Below are positions 24,924 to 33,186 of a stretch of 61,013 nucleotides of DNA, piece by piece. This DNA comes from Prevotella sp. (lineage in GTDB: Bacteria > Bacteroidota > Bacteroidia > Bacteroidales > Bacteroidaceae). Under the pieces are notes generated by a model. The model was not told the DNA's origin. It did no database searches and saw only the letters and a program-made list of their open reading frames with translations. Where the stretch lies: the NCBI GenBank assembly GCA_017428925.1, contig JAFRPY010000064.1, positions 1 through 61,013 of the forward strand, written 5' to 3'. Made by a program: the position numbers and the translations under genes. How positions within the stretch are numbered: the first letter of the stretch is position 1; every line of letters starts with the position of its first letter.

Positions 24924-26040
24924 ATCGCATGGTGTTTAGTTTGGCTTCGGTCTCGTTCCATTCCGACTCCTCGTCGCTATCACTAAGCAGTCCACCCCCG
25001 GCATAGAGGCGGTAGCGGTTGCCGTGGATACTCATGCAGCGGAGCGAGACGTAGAGATGCGTCATGCCGTCGACATCGAGCGGTCCCTGAAAACCGCTGT
25101 AATAGCCCCGGGGCATCGACTCGTTGCGAAGGATGAAGTTGAAGGCATCGCGCTTGGGCAATCCGCAGACGGCCGGCGTGGGATGAAGGGCATGGAGCAA
25201 TGAACCCAGATGGTGGGTGTTGTCGAGCCGGAAATTGAAATCGGAACGCAGGTGGGCAAGATTGGCGGCACGAACGGTGCAGGGGCCTTCCTCGGCGATA
25301 TCGTTGGAAAACTGCTCGAGTGTCTCCATCATATAGGTAGCCACGTAGCGCTGTTCGCGGATGTTTTTCTCGCTCCACCTGACATCGTCGGAATAGTCGG
25401 CCGTGCCGGCAAGGGCAATGGTCTTGAACAGACGGCTGTCCTCTCTCATCTCTCCTCTATCCTCTCTCCTCTCTTCCAACAGGATTTCGGGTGAGGCCGT
25501 CAGCCATGTTCCTCCCTGAGGCGTGCTAACTAACGAAATGAACATCCGGGGATAGCGGGCACAAGCCTTCTGAAAAAGATGGATGGGTGACTGGGGCTCA
25601 GGTTTCTCGATGATGGTGCTGCGGGCAAGCACAATCTTGCGGAAAGTGCCCTCGCACAATTGAGCATGGAAATTACAGAAGTCGAGATGATAGTGGAACC
25701 GTTCACTGGACCCCACCCCACTGGAGCCCACCCCCCAGCCCCTCCCGAGGGGAGGGGAGTCAGAAGCCTCCCCTTGGGGGAGGTTTGGAGGGGCTCCAGT
25801 GGGGTGGGCTCCAGGGAGGTTGATTTTACTGGTAACATCGTCGCAAGAATAGGTTTCCACCACATCGGGCCTAAGCAGGAGAATGGGATTCTGAGATGAG
25901 GAAGCGAAAGGCGCAAAGACGTATCCCCTACAATCGTCGAGCATCGTCAGCCGATCCAAAGTCTGTGGCAGACCTTCTTTTTGAAGTATCAGCGTACATG
26001 TCTGGGCATGGGGCAACCGAAACAAAGCAATGCTACTCAT
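24910..26040 (-). CDS. menF: Isochorismate synthase MenF with an inserted palindromic element
   Basis: A 376-residue chorismate-binding enzyme converting chorismate to isochorismate. Core motifs: KIVLARSTII, TWLTASPEILLEE, ALAGTADYS, HLRSDFNFRL, LHPTPAVCGLPK and YAGGGLLSDSDEESEWNET. Residues about 77-113 (GAHPTGAPPNLPQGE onward) are Pro/Gly/Ser-rich, do not fit the family and are encoded by a GC-rich palindrome at 25702-25815. The frame is kept through it, so the protein may still work with an added loop. It overlaps the menI-like gene by 8 bp and menD by 14 bp. Confidence 0.92.
   Translation of the reverse strand: MSSIALFRLPHAQTCTLILQKEGLPQTLDRLTMLDDCRGYVFAPFASSSQNPILLLRPDVVETYSCDDVTSKINLPGAHPTGAPPNLPQGEASDSPPLGRGWGVGSSGVGSSERFHYHLDFCNFHAQLCEGTFRKIVLARSTIIEKPEPQSPIHLFQKACARYPRMFISLVSTPQGGTWLTASPEILLEERREDRGEMREDSRLFKTIALAGTADYSDDVRWSEKNIREQRYVATYMMETLEQFSNDIAEEGPCTVRAANLAHLRSDFNFRLDNTHHLGSLLHALHPTPAVCGLPKRDAFNFILRNESMPRGYYSGFQGPLDVDGMTHLYVSLRCMSIHGNRYRLYAGGGLLSDSDEESEWNETEAKLNTMRYVLE
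25702..25815. repeat. In-frame GC-rich palindromic element in menF
   Basis: The outer arms CCCACCCCACTGGAGCCC and GGGCTCCAGTGGGGTGGG are exact inverses. Inside are CCCCTCCCGAGGGGAGGGG and CCTCCCCTTGGGGGAGG. The length is a multiple of three in effect, because the menF frame continues on both sides. Confidence 0.8.
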
Positions 26041-26461
26041 CGTTTTTCTGTTTTTTAGGCGAAATGATGTAATTGGTCACATGGACAGTAGAAATCAGGT
26101 CGCCGGAAGAATCCTTGATATGAACGTCCCACACGTGGAGGGCGCGCCCCTTGCTCACCAAATGGGCAAAAGCGGTCACGGTGTCGCCCTCAATAACGGC
26201 CTTCACATGCTCGCCGCTGACGCTGATACCCACGCAGATTTTCCCTGGACAGAGTGAAGAACTGCCCACGCCGGCAAGGTTCTCGGCCAAAGCCAGTGAT
26301 GCGCCCCCGCTAAGAAATCCAAAAGGCTGACGATTGCGTTCGTCGACCTTCATGGTTGCCATACAGGTGTCTTGTTCGGGAGTGGAGATGAACTCCATGC
26401 CTAATGCCGTAGAAAGATTAGGCTGACTATTGATGATAGCGGATATTTTCTCAACGTTCAT
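26033..26461 (-). CDS. Hotdog-fold thioesterase, probable DHNA-CoA hydrolase (MenI-like)
   Basis: A 142-residue PaaI/MenI-type thioesterase. RQPFGFLSGGASLALAENLAG holds the hotdog helix with the likely catalytic Glu. KICVGISVSGEHVKAV and KGRALHVWDVHI are the following strands. As the first gene of the menF-menD transcript, overlapping menF by 8 bp, it most likely releases DHNA from DHNA-CoA, the step between MenB and MenA. menA is not in the window. Confidence 0.82.
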   Translation of the reverse strand: MNVEKISAIINSQPNLSTALGMEFISTPEQDTCMATMKVDERNRQPFGFLSGGASLALAENLAGVGSSSLCPGKICVGISVSGEHVKAVIEGDTVTAFAHLVSKGRALHVWDVHIKDSSGDLISTVHVTNYIISPKKQKNDE

Positions 26462-26478
26462 AATTCTCTATTTTTTTG

Positions 26479-26486
26479 CAAAGATA
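26479..26486 (-). promoter_or_regulatory. -7 element TATCTTTG for menI-like/menF/menD
   Basis: Minus-strand TATCTTTG lies about 18 bp upstream of the ATG at 26461. Confidence 0.7.
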
Positions 26487-26536
26487 GTGTGAAAAAATTA
26501 TTAAAACGAAAGAAATATCAAAAAAAGAATGAATCC

Positions 26537-26568
26537 TTTTGCTCTGTTCTCGATTTTTTATATATTTG
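26537..26568 (+). promoter_or_regulatory. Promoter TTTTG...TATATTTG for the lipoate ligase/glycine cleavage genes
   Basis: TTTTG (26537-26541) and TATATTTG (26561-26568) are 19 bp apart. It lies inside the longer frame starting at 26529, so translation must start downstream of it. Confidence 0.75.
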
Positions 26569-26603
26569 CACCAAATCAAAATACTAACGACGAACATAAG
26601 GCA

Positions 26604-27311
26604 ATGGTAAACGTTGTGGTTCCCGACGACAGGGCGCGCAAGTTGACTTTCTATCTCGCTATGGAAGAATATCTGGCACATCATGGTGATGCTCCGGAAT
26701 ATCTCTTTACATGGACAGTAGAGCCTACCGTCATTTTCGGGCGCAACCAATTCGTAGAAAACGAGGTGAACCTGGACTACTGCCGCGAACACGGCATCAT
26801 GGTGGTACACAGGAAAAGCGGAGGGGGATGCGTCTATGCTGACAAAGACAACCTGATGCTCTCGCTGGTTACCAAACAGGAGAACGTAGGATTCGCCTTC
26901 AACCAATATATAAATATGATCTTACTGCTGTTACGCCAATTAGGCGTGGAAGCCGTCGGCAGCCGCAACAACGACATTATGGTAGGCGAACGGAAAGTGG
27001 GCGGGACGGCCTGCTACAAGACGGGCGACCATTGTATTGTTCACGGCACCCTGCTCTACGATACCAATATGGAACACATGACTCATGCCATTACACCATC
27101 GGCAGAGAAACTGCAACACAACGGGGTGAAAAGTGTACGCCAGCGCATTGGACTGCTGAAAGACCATATTGCAATTGGCATTGATGAACTGAAAGCGTTT
27201 ATACCGACTCAGCTGTGCCCCGAAGAACAGGTGCTGACTGAAGCCGATATCCACGGTATCGAAGAACTGGAGAAAAAGTACGAAATCGTCTGGTGTCCGC
27301 CAAACGATTAA
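26604..27311 (+). CDS. Lipoate-protein ligase A-type protein
   Basis: A 235-residue single-domain LplA/LipM/LipL-like protein. HRKSGGGCVYADKDNLMLSLV matches the lipoate-binding RRxSGGGxVYHD motif and VGGTACYKTGDHCIVHGTLLY the catalytic Lys region. It attaches lipoate to acceptor proteins. Being first in a transcript with gcvT, gcvH, gcvPA, gcvPB and lpd, its target is most likely GcvH. There is no C-terminal accessory domain, so activation may need a partner or a different donor. The start at 26604 is set by the promoter position. Confidence 0.88.
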   Translation: MVNVVVPDDRARKLTFYLAMEEYLAHHGDAPEYLFTWTVEPTVIFGRNQFVENEVNLDYCREHGIMVVHRKSGGGCVYADKDNLMLSLVTKQENVGFAFNQYINMILLLLRQLGVEAVGSRNNDIMVGERKVGGTACYKTGDHCIVHGTLLYDTNMEHMTHAITPSAEKLQHNGVKSVRQRIGLLKDHIAIGIDELKAFIPTQLCPEEQVLTEADIHGIEELEKKYEIVWCPPND

Positions 27312-27349
27312 TCACCCCAACGACCAAACAACCAATACTAAATAAATAT

Positions 27350-28435
27350 ATGGAAAACAAAAAAACTTGTCTGTATGACAAACACGTAGCCCTCGGAGCA
27401 CTCATCAGTCCTTTTGGTGGTTTCGACATGCCCATCCAATATTCGGGCATTATCGACGAGCATCAGGCCGTGCGCCAGCATTGCGGAGTCTTTGATGTGA
27501 GCCACATGGGTGAAGTGACGGTGAAAGGCAAGGATGCCGAACGCTATGTGAACCACATTTTTACGAACGATGTGGCACAGATGGAGCCTGGTAGAATCCT
27601 TTATGGAATGATGTGCTATGACGATGGCGGCGTAGTGGACGACCTGCTGGTATATAAAAGGGATGAACTAGACTACCTACTGGTTATCAATGCCTCGAAC
27701 ATCGAAAAAGACTGGGCTTGGATTCAGCAGCAATCTGAGGGTTTCGACGTGAAACTCTGGAATTGCTCTGAGGAATACGGGGAGTTGGCCATACAGGGAC
27801 CAGAGGCGGAAAGCGTGATGGAAGAAGTGCTGAAAATCGGATGCAAAGAACTGACATTCTATACTTTCAAGACGATTGGCGACGTAATTGTTTCCCGAAC
27901 GGGTTATACGGGCGAAGACGGCTTCGAAATCTATGGTTCACAAGAATTTATTCGCGAGTGCTGGGATAAACTCATTGCCGCTGGTATACAGCCCTGCGGA
28001 CTGGGTTGTCGCGACACTTTGCGCTTCGAAGTGGGACTTCCGCTCTATGGTGACGAACTATCGGCCGATATTTCGCCTATCATGGCAGGTCTGGGCATCT
28101 TTGTAAAACTCGATAAAGAAGAATTCATCGGCAAGGAGGCACTCGCCAGGCAGAAGGCAGAAGGCGTCGAGAAAAAACTTGTGGGCATCGAACTTGTAGA
28201 CAAAGCCATCCCACGCCATGGCTACACTGTTCTGAAAAATGGAGAACCTGTAGGTGAAGTGACTACGGGATACCACACCATCTCTACCGACAAGAGCGTC
28301 TGCATGGCGCTCGTCGACTCACGTTTTGCAAAACTCGACACGGAACTGGACATCCAAATCCGCAAAAAAATTTTTTCCGGCAAGGTGGTGAAGAAACGTT
28401 TTTACGACAAACATTATAAAAAAGTAAAAAAGTAA
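27350..28435 (+). CDS. gcvT: Glycine cleavage system T protein (aminomethyltransferase)
   Basis: A 361-residue THF-dependent aminomethyltransferase that takes the methylene group from H protein. FGGFDMPIQYSGIIDEHQAVR and FDVSHMGEV are N-terminal motifs; SRTGYTGEDGFEIY and GCRDTLRFEVGLPLYGDEL are folate-binding segments. The start at 27350 (MENKKTCLYDKHV) is preferred over 27293, which overlaps the upstream gene. A run of repeated AAAAAGTAAAAAAG precedes gcvH. Confidence 0.95.
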   Translation: MENKKTCLYDKHVALGALISPFGGFDMPIQYSGIIDEHQAVRQHCGVFDVSHMGEVTVKGKDAERYVNHIFTNDVAQMEPGRILYGMMCYDDGGVVDDLLVYKRDELDYLLVINASNIEKDWAWIQQQSEGFDVKLWNCSEEYGELAIQGPEAESVMEEVLKIGCKELTFYTFKTIGDVIVSRTGYTGEDGFEIYGSQEFIRECWDKLIAAGIQPCGLGCRDTLRFEVGLPLYGDELSADISPIMAGLGIFVKLDKEEFIGKEALARQKAEGVEKKLVGIELVDKAIPRHGYTVLKNGEPVGEVTTGYHTISTDKSVCMALVDSRFAKLDTELDIQIRKKIFSGKVVKKRFYDKHYKKVKK

Positions 28436-28465
28436 AAAAAAGAAAAGAACTAAATACAAAAAATT

Positions 28466-28849
28466 ATGGCAAAAGTAATTGAAGGACTCTATTATAGTGA
28501 GAGTCATGAGTTTGTGAGAATCGAAGGCGATTATGGATATATCGGCATCACCGACTTTGCCCAAAATGCGTTGGGTAACGTGGTCTATGTGGACATGCCC
28601 GAAGTTGACGACGAGGTGGAAGCCGGCGAGGAGTTTGGCGCCGTGGAGAGTGTCAAGGCTGCCAGCGACCTGATTTCGCCCGTCAGCGGAACGGTTGTTG
28701 AAGTGAACGAAGACTTGGAGGACTCCCCCGAGCTGATTAATCAGGACGCCTTTGCCAACTGGATTATCAAGGTGGAACTCTCAGATGCTGAGGAACTTGG
28801 CAACCTGATGGATGCTGCTGCTTATCAGGCTTTCTGTGAAAATAGTTGA
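28466..28849 (+). CDS. gcvH: Glycine cleavage system H protein
   Basis: A 127-residue lipoyl carrier. The lipoylated Lys is residue 64 in ESVKAASDL. Normal length and fold (YSESHEFVRIEGDYGYIGIT start). It shuttles the aminomethyl group between the P, T and L proteins, all encoded alongside. Confidence 0.96.
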   Translation: MAKVIEGLYYSESHEFVRIEGDYGYIGITDFAQNALGNVVYVDMPEVDDEVEAGEEFGAVESVKAASDLISPVSGTVVEVNEDLEDSPELINQDAFANWIIKVELSDAEELGNLMDAAAYQAFCENS

Positions 28850-28862
28850 TGAAGGACAAATC

Positions 28863-30197
28863 ATGTACAAGTATTTCCCACATACCGAAAACGACCTGAA
28901 GCTGATGATGGAAAAGGCCAGCGTGGGTTCGCTCGAGGAACTTTATGCCGACGTGCCGGAAGCCATCCGCTTCAAGGGAGACTACGACCTGCCGGAAGCC
29001 AAGAGCGAGATAGAACTCCGGGAATATCTTCATACCCTGGCACAACTTGATGCACCGCTGACGGTATTTGCCGGAGCAGGCTGCTATGACCACTACTCGC
29101 CCTCCATCGTACAGAATCTCATCGAACGGTCGGAGTTCCTTACCAGCTACACGCCCTATCAGGCAGAAATCTCGCAGGGCACACTCCACTATATCTTTGA
29201 ATATCAGAGCATGACGGCGGAACTGACTGGCATGGACATCTCGAACGCTTCACTTTACGATGGTGCTACTGCCACTGCCGAAGCCGTGATGATGGCATTC
29301 CATGCGGCAAAGAAAGCCACGAAAGTGCTGGTCAGCGAAACGCTCGACCCCAAGACTCGCCGCGTGGTCGATACCTACGCTCGTTTTCATGGCATCAACA
29401 TTGTAAGTATTGCCCAAAGCAACGGTATCACCGACCGCGATGACCTGCAGCGGAAACTTGATGAAGGCGGTGTGGCCGGCGTTGTTGTACAGGCCCCAAA
29501 CTATTATGGAATCATCGAGGATTTCACGGGAATGGCTGATGCCATCCGCGAGCAGAAAGCGCTGTTCATCATCAACAGCGTGGCTGCCGACTTGGCCGTG
29601 CTGAAAACTCCTGGGGAATGGGGTGCCGACATTGCAGTAGGCGAAGGTCAGAGCCTCGGCATTCCCATGTCGTTCGGTGGACCGGGCATCGGCTACATGT
29701 GCTGCACGGAGAAACTCATCCGCAAGATGCCAGGGCGCATCGTAGGCATGACCAAGGACAACCGCGGACAACGGGCCTTCGTGCTCACCCTGCAAGCCCG
29801 CGAGCAGCACATCCGCCGACAGAAAGCCACGTCGAACATCTGTTCTAACCAGAGTCTGATGGCTCTGTATGTCACCATTTACCTCTCCATAATGGGCAAA
29901 GAGGGACTTCGTGAAGCTGCCGAACTATCATTTGCAGGAGCTCACGAACTCTATGACAAACTCATAGCTACAGGATTTTTCCATCCTAAGTTCGACCAGC
30001 CATTCTTCAACGAATTCTGCGTGACCTACGATGGCGATGTAGACAAATTGCTGAATGAATGTGCAGAATGGGGCTACATGGCTGGAGTGAAGATTGACGA
30101 TCATACGCTCATGTTCGCCGTCACCGAACAACGTACACCTGACGAGATTGACGACCTCGTGAATTCTATCATTGAAATTAAAACGCAAGAGGCATGA
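28863..30197 (+). CDS. gcvPA: Glycine decarboxylase P protein, subunit 1
   Basis: A 444-residue N-terminal-half subunit of the split glycine decarboxylase. It starts MYKYFPHTENDLKLMME; the longer frame from 28812 overlaps gcvH and is less likely. YTPYQAEISQGTLHYIFEYQ and NASLYDGATATAEA are family motifs. It works with GcvPB, which carries PLP. It overlaps gcvPB by 4 bp. Confidence 0.95.
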   Translation: MYKYFPHTENDLKLMMEKASVGSLEELYADVPEAIRFKGDYDLPEAKSEIELREYLHTLAQLDAPLTVFAGAGCYDHYSPSIVQNLIERSEFLTSYTPYQAEISQGTLHYIFEYQSMTAELTGMDISNASLYDGATATAEAVMMAFHAAKKATKVLVSETLDPKTRRVVDTYARFHGINIVSIAQSNGITDRDDLQRKLDEGGVAGVVVQAPNYYGIIEDFTGMADAIREQKALFIINSVAADLAVLKTPGEWGADIAVGEGQSLGIPMSFGGPGIGYMCCTEKLIRKMPGRIVGMTKDNRGQRAFVLTLQAREQHIRRQKATSNICSNQSLMALYVTIYLSIMGKEGLREAAELSFAGAHELYDKLIATGFFHPKFDQPFFNEFCVTYDGDVDKLLNECAEWGYMAGVKIDDHTLMFAVTEQRTPDEIDDLVNSIIEIKTQEA

Positions 30198-31684
30198 ACA
30201 ACAGACTTTATGGAAACCTGATTTTCGAACTCTCGAAACCAGGACGCAAGGGTTACACTCTGCCCAAGAATGATTATAAACACAGGATAAGCGAACTGCC
30301 AAAGAACCTGCTTAGAGCTAAAAAGGCCGAACTGCCGGAATGTGATGAGATGACTGTTGTGCGTCATTACACCAACCTTTCCCACAACAATTTCGGCGTA
30401 AACGACGGTTTTTATCCCTTAGGCAGCTGCACCATGAAATATAATCCCGTCATCAACGAGGAACTGGCTGCGCTTAAGGGTTTTACCGGAAAGCATCCGC
30501 TCCAGCCGACTGAAACGTGCCAGACATTGTTGCATCTGTATTACGACCTGCAAAAACAATTATGCGCCATCACCGGACTCGGAGAATTCACCCTCAACCC
30601 CTGTGCCGGTGCCCATGGTGAACTGACCGGGCTAATGGTTATCAGCGCCTATCACCAAAGCCGTGGTGACAAATGCCGCACTAAAGTAATCATTCCCGAC
30701 TCCGCTCATGGCACCAATCCTGCCTCGGCGGCCGTCTGCGGCTTGGAGGTCGTCGAAGTGAAATCTGGCCAAGACGGATTAGTCTCTATTGAAGACCTTG
30801 AACATCTGGTCCAAGAACAGGGTGACAGCATAGCAGCCATGATGATGACCAATCCCAACACGCTTGGCATTTTCGAGAAAGATATTCCAAAAATCGCACA
30901 AATAGTGCACGACTGCGGTGGACTGATGTACTACGATGGTGCCAACCTCAATCCCATGCTGGGCTATTGCCGTCCTGGCGACATGGGCTTCGACGTGATG
31001 CACATCAATCTCCACAAGACGTTCTCAACGCCCCACGGCGGTGGCGGTCCAGGATCGGGACCCGTCGGCGTGCGCAAAGGTTTGGAATGCTTCCTCCCCA
31101 CTCCGCGAGTGGTTTATAACGAGGAAGAAAGGGAATACTCGGTTGAAACAGATGACTTTGAGCAGTCATTGGGCAGCATAGGCAGCTTCTTTGGCAACTT
31201 CGGGGTCATGGTCAAGGCTTACTGCTACATTCTCTCGTTAGGCAAGGAAAACATCAAAATGGTTGGTCCGCTGGCCACCCTCAACGCCACTTATATCAAG
31301 GAAAGCTTGAAAGACGACTATCTGTTACCTATAAGTGGGCTGACGAAACATGAGTTTGTATTCGATGGGCTGAAAGACAAGTCGACCGGCGTCACCACAA
31401 TGGACGTGGCCAAGCGTCTGCTTGACTACGGCTACCATGCGCCTACCATCTATTTCCCACTGCTTTTCCACGAGAGTCTGATGATTGAACCTACGGAAAA
31501 CGAATCGAAGGAGACACTCGACGGATTCATCGAAGTGATGCATCAAATTGCCAAGGAAGCACGCGAGAATCCTGAGCTTGTGAAGACAGCACCGCATCTG
31601 ACGCCTATCGGTCGAGTCGACGATGTTCTGGCAGCAAAGCATCCCGTGGTAACTTTCCGCCAGATGCAAAACGAAAAAGAATGA
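30194..31684 (+). CDS. gcvPB: Glycine decarboxylase P protein, subunit 2
   Basis: A 496-residue PLP-binding subunit. The Schiff-base lysine is Lys275 in HINLHKTFSTPHGGGGPGSG. PLGSCTMKYNP and SAHGTNPASAA are family motifs. It decarboxylates glycine and passes the aminomethyl group to the GcvH lipoyl arm. Confidence 0.95.
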   Translation: MNNRLYGNLIFELSKPGRKGYTLPKNDYKHRISELPKNLLRAKKAELPECDEMTVVRHYTNLSHNNFGVNDGFYPLGSCTMKYNPVINEELAALKGFTGKHPLQPTETCQTLLHLYYDLQKQLCAITGLGEFTLNPCAGAHGELTGLMVISAYHQSRGDKCRTKVIIPDSAHGTNPASAAVCGLEVVEVKSGQDGLVSIEDLEHLVQEQGDSIAAMMMTNPNTLGIFEKDIPKIAQIVHDCGGLMYYDGANLNPMLGYCRPGDMGFDVMHINLHKTFSTPHGGGGPGSGPVGVRKGLECFLPTPRVVYNEEEREYSVETDDFEQSLGSIGSFFGNFGVMVKAYCYILSLGKENIKMVGPLATLNATYIKESLKDDYLLPISGLTKHEFVFDGLKDKSTGVTTMDVAKRLLDYGYHAPTIYFPLLFHESLMIEPTENESKETLDGFIEVMHQIAKEARENPELVKTAPHLTPIGRVDDVLAAKHPVVTFRQMQNEKE

Positions 31685-31699
31685 TTTAGCACACAAATC

Positions 31700-33061
31700 A
31701 TGAAAACCGATTTAATCATCATAGGGGCAGGACCCGGAGGATACCGGGCAGCAGAATATGCAGCCAAGAACGGGCTGCAAGTGGTTATTGCCGAAGCAGA
31801 GGAAGTTGGCGGCACTTGTCTTAACTGTGGATGTATTCCCACCAAGACATTCTGTCATCATGCGGAACTCATCGACAATCTTCAGAAAACGGAAAGCAAC
31901 GGACTGAAAGGACTCCAGTTCGATGTGGATTTCCCAGCAATCGTTGCCCGCAAGCAACAGGTGGTAAATCAGCTGCGCGCTGGAATAGAAACACTGCTCT
32001 CACAGCCAGGAATCTCTTTGGTTCGCGGCAAAGCACGCTTCAAGGATGACCACACCGTCATTATCGGCGAAGGGGAATACACCGCAACGAACATCATCAT
32101 CGCCACGGGATCTGTTCCCTCCCTGCCACCTTTTATCTCCCCATCATCCATTCTCACCTCCACCGAACTGCTTAACATCGACCACGTACCCCGTAGGCTA
32201 TGTATCGTCGGTGCAGGAGTAATCGGTATGGAGTTCGCTTCGGCATTCTCATCTTTTGGCAGTCAGGTGACAGTCATCGAATTCCTAAAAGAATGCCTAC
32301 CACCTATGGACAGCGACCTTGCCAAACGGCTGCGCAAGACGTTGGAGAAACGAGGCGTAGATTTCTTCATGCAATCCACCGTAAAAGGTATCAACGGTAA
32401 CGCTGTCATCTTCGAACGAAAGGGAAAGGAACTGACTATTGAAGCCGATGCCATCTTGATTGCCACCGGTCGCCGTCCCCGTACTGAGGGACTTAATCTT
32501 GCTGCCATTGGTATAGAACTGACACCCAAAGGCGCTATCCCTGTGGATAAAAATTTCCGCGTAATCAGAAAGTCCCCCTCTTTAGGGGGATTTAAAGGGT
32601 CTCCTTCCATTTACGCCATCGGTGATGTCAACGGTTTGCAGATGCTGGCTCATGCTGCCACCTTCCAGGGTTTCCGAGCGGTCAACAATATACTTGGAAA
32701 GGCCGACAACATCGACTTCACGGTTATGCCTTCTGCAGTCTTCACCCATCCCGAACTGGCAGGTGTTGGCCCCACCGAGGACCAGTTGAAAATGTCGACA
32801 GATGGTAATTATATTTGCAAAAAGTCATATTACCGCGCTAACGGCAAAGCTTTGGCCATGGATTCCACGGACGGAATGGTGAAACTCCTGGCTGATGCCG
32901 ACGGCAGAATTGTGGCTTGCCATGTCATGGGAGCTCATGCTGCTGACATTGTTCAGGAAGTCACTGCACTCATCCATTGCCGAGCAACACTCAACGACCT
33001 TGCCGAAACCATTCACATCCATCCCACGCTCGCTGAAGTCCTGCACGATGCCGTCTCTTAA
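31700..33061 (+). CDS. lpdA: Dihydrolipoyl dehydrogenase (L protein) with an inserted palindromic element
   Basis: A 453-residue FAD-disulfide oxidoreductase that reoxidises the GcvH lipoyl group. IIGAGPGGYRAAEYAA binds FAD; the redox pair lies in GGTCLNCGCIPTK (Cys40 and Cys45, with an extra Cys43). GAGVIGMEFASAFSSFGSQV is the NAD fold and HIHPTLAEVLHDA the active-site His-Glu. Residues about 291-303 (RKSPSLGGFKGSPS) interrupt the usual link from VDKNFR to IYAIGDV and are encoded by a small GC palindrome. The loop lies just before the second FAD motif, so activity is plausible. Confidence 0.93.
   Translation: MKTDLIIIGAGPGGYRAAEYAAKNGLQVVIAEAEEVGGTCLNCGCIPTKTFCHHAELIDNLQKTESNGLKGLQFDVDFPAIVARKQQVVNQLRAGIETLLSQPGISLVRGKARFKDDHTVIIGEGEYTATNIIIATGSVPSLPPFISPSSILTSTELLNIDHVPRRLCIVGAGVIGMEFASAFSSFGSQVTVIEFLKECLPPMDSDLAKRLRKTLEKRGVDFFMQSTVKGINGNAVIFERKGKELTIEADAILIATGRRPRTEGLNLAAIGIELTPKGAIPVDKNFRVIRKSPSLGGFKGSPSIYAIGDVNGLQMLAHAATFQGFRAVNNILGKADNIDFTVMPSAVFTHPELAGVGPTEDQLKMSTDGNYICKKSYYRANGKALAMDSTDGMVKLLADADGRIVACHVMGAHAADIVQEVTALIHCRATLNDLAETIHIHPTLAEVLHDAVS
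32571..32607. repeat. In-frame palindromic element in lpdA
   Basis: CCCCC (32574-32578) and GGGGG (32585-32589) form a hairpin followed by ATTTAAAGGGTCTCC. The encoded PSLGGFKGSPS resembles the PSLNGGE piece of the BspA-like gene. Confidence 0.65.
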
Positions 33062-33129
33062 TGAGGGCAGAAATTACGTACTGTCGCAAAATTCTTCACT
33101 CTTCACTTTTCATTCTACATTTTTTTTCG

Positions 33130-33137
33130 TACCTTTG
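33130..33137 (+). promoter_or_regulatory. -7 element TACCTTTG for lysS
   Basis: TACCTTTG lies 50 bp before the lysS ATG; a run of AAAAGTAAAAAGG repeats fills 33151-33181. Confidence 0.65.
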
Positions 33138-33186
33138 TCCCCAAATACCTGAAAAGTAAAAAGGTAAAAAAGTAAAAAGGCATATA

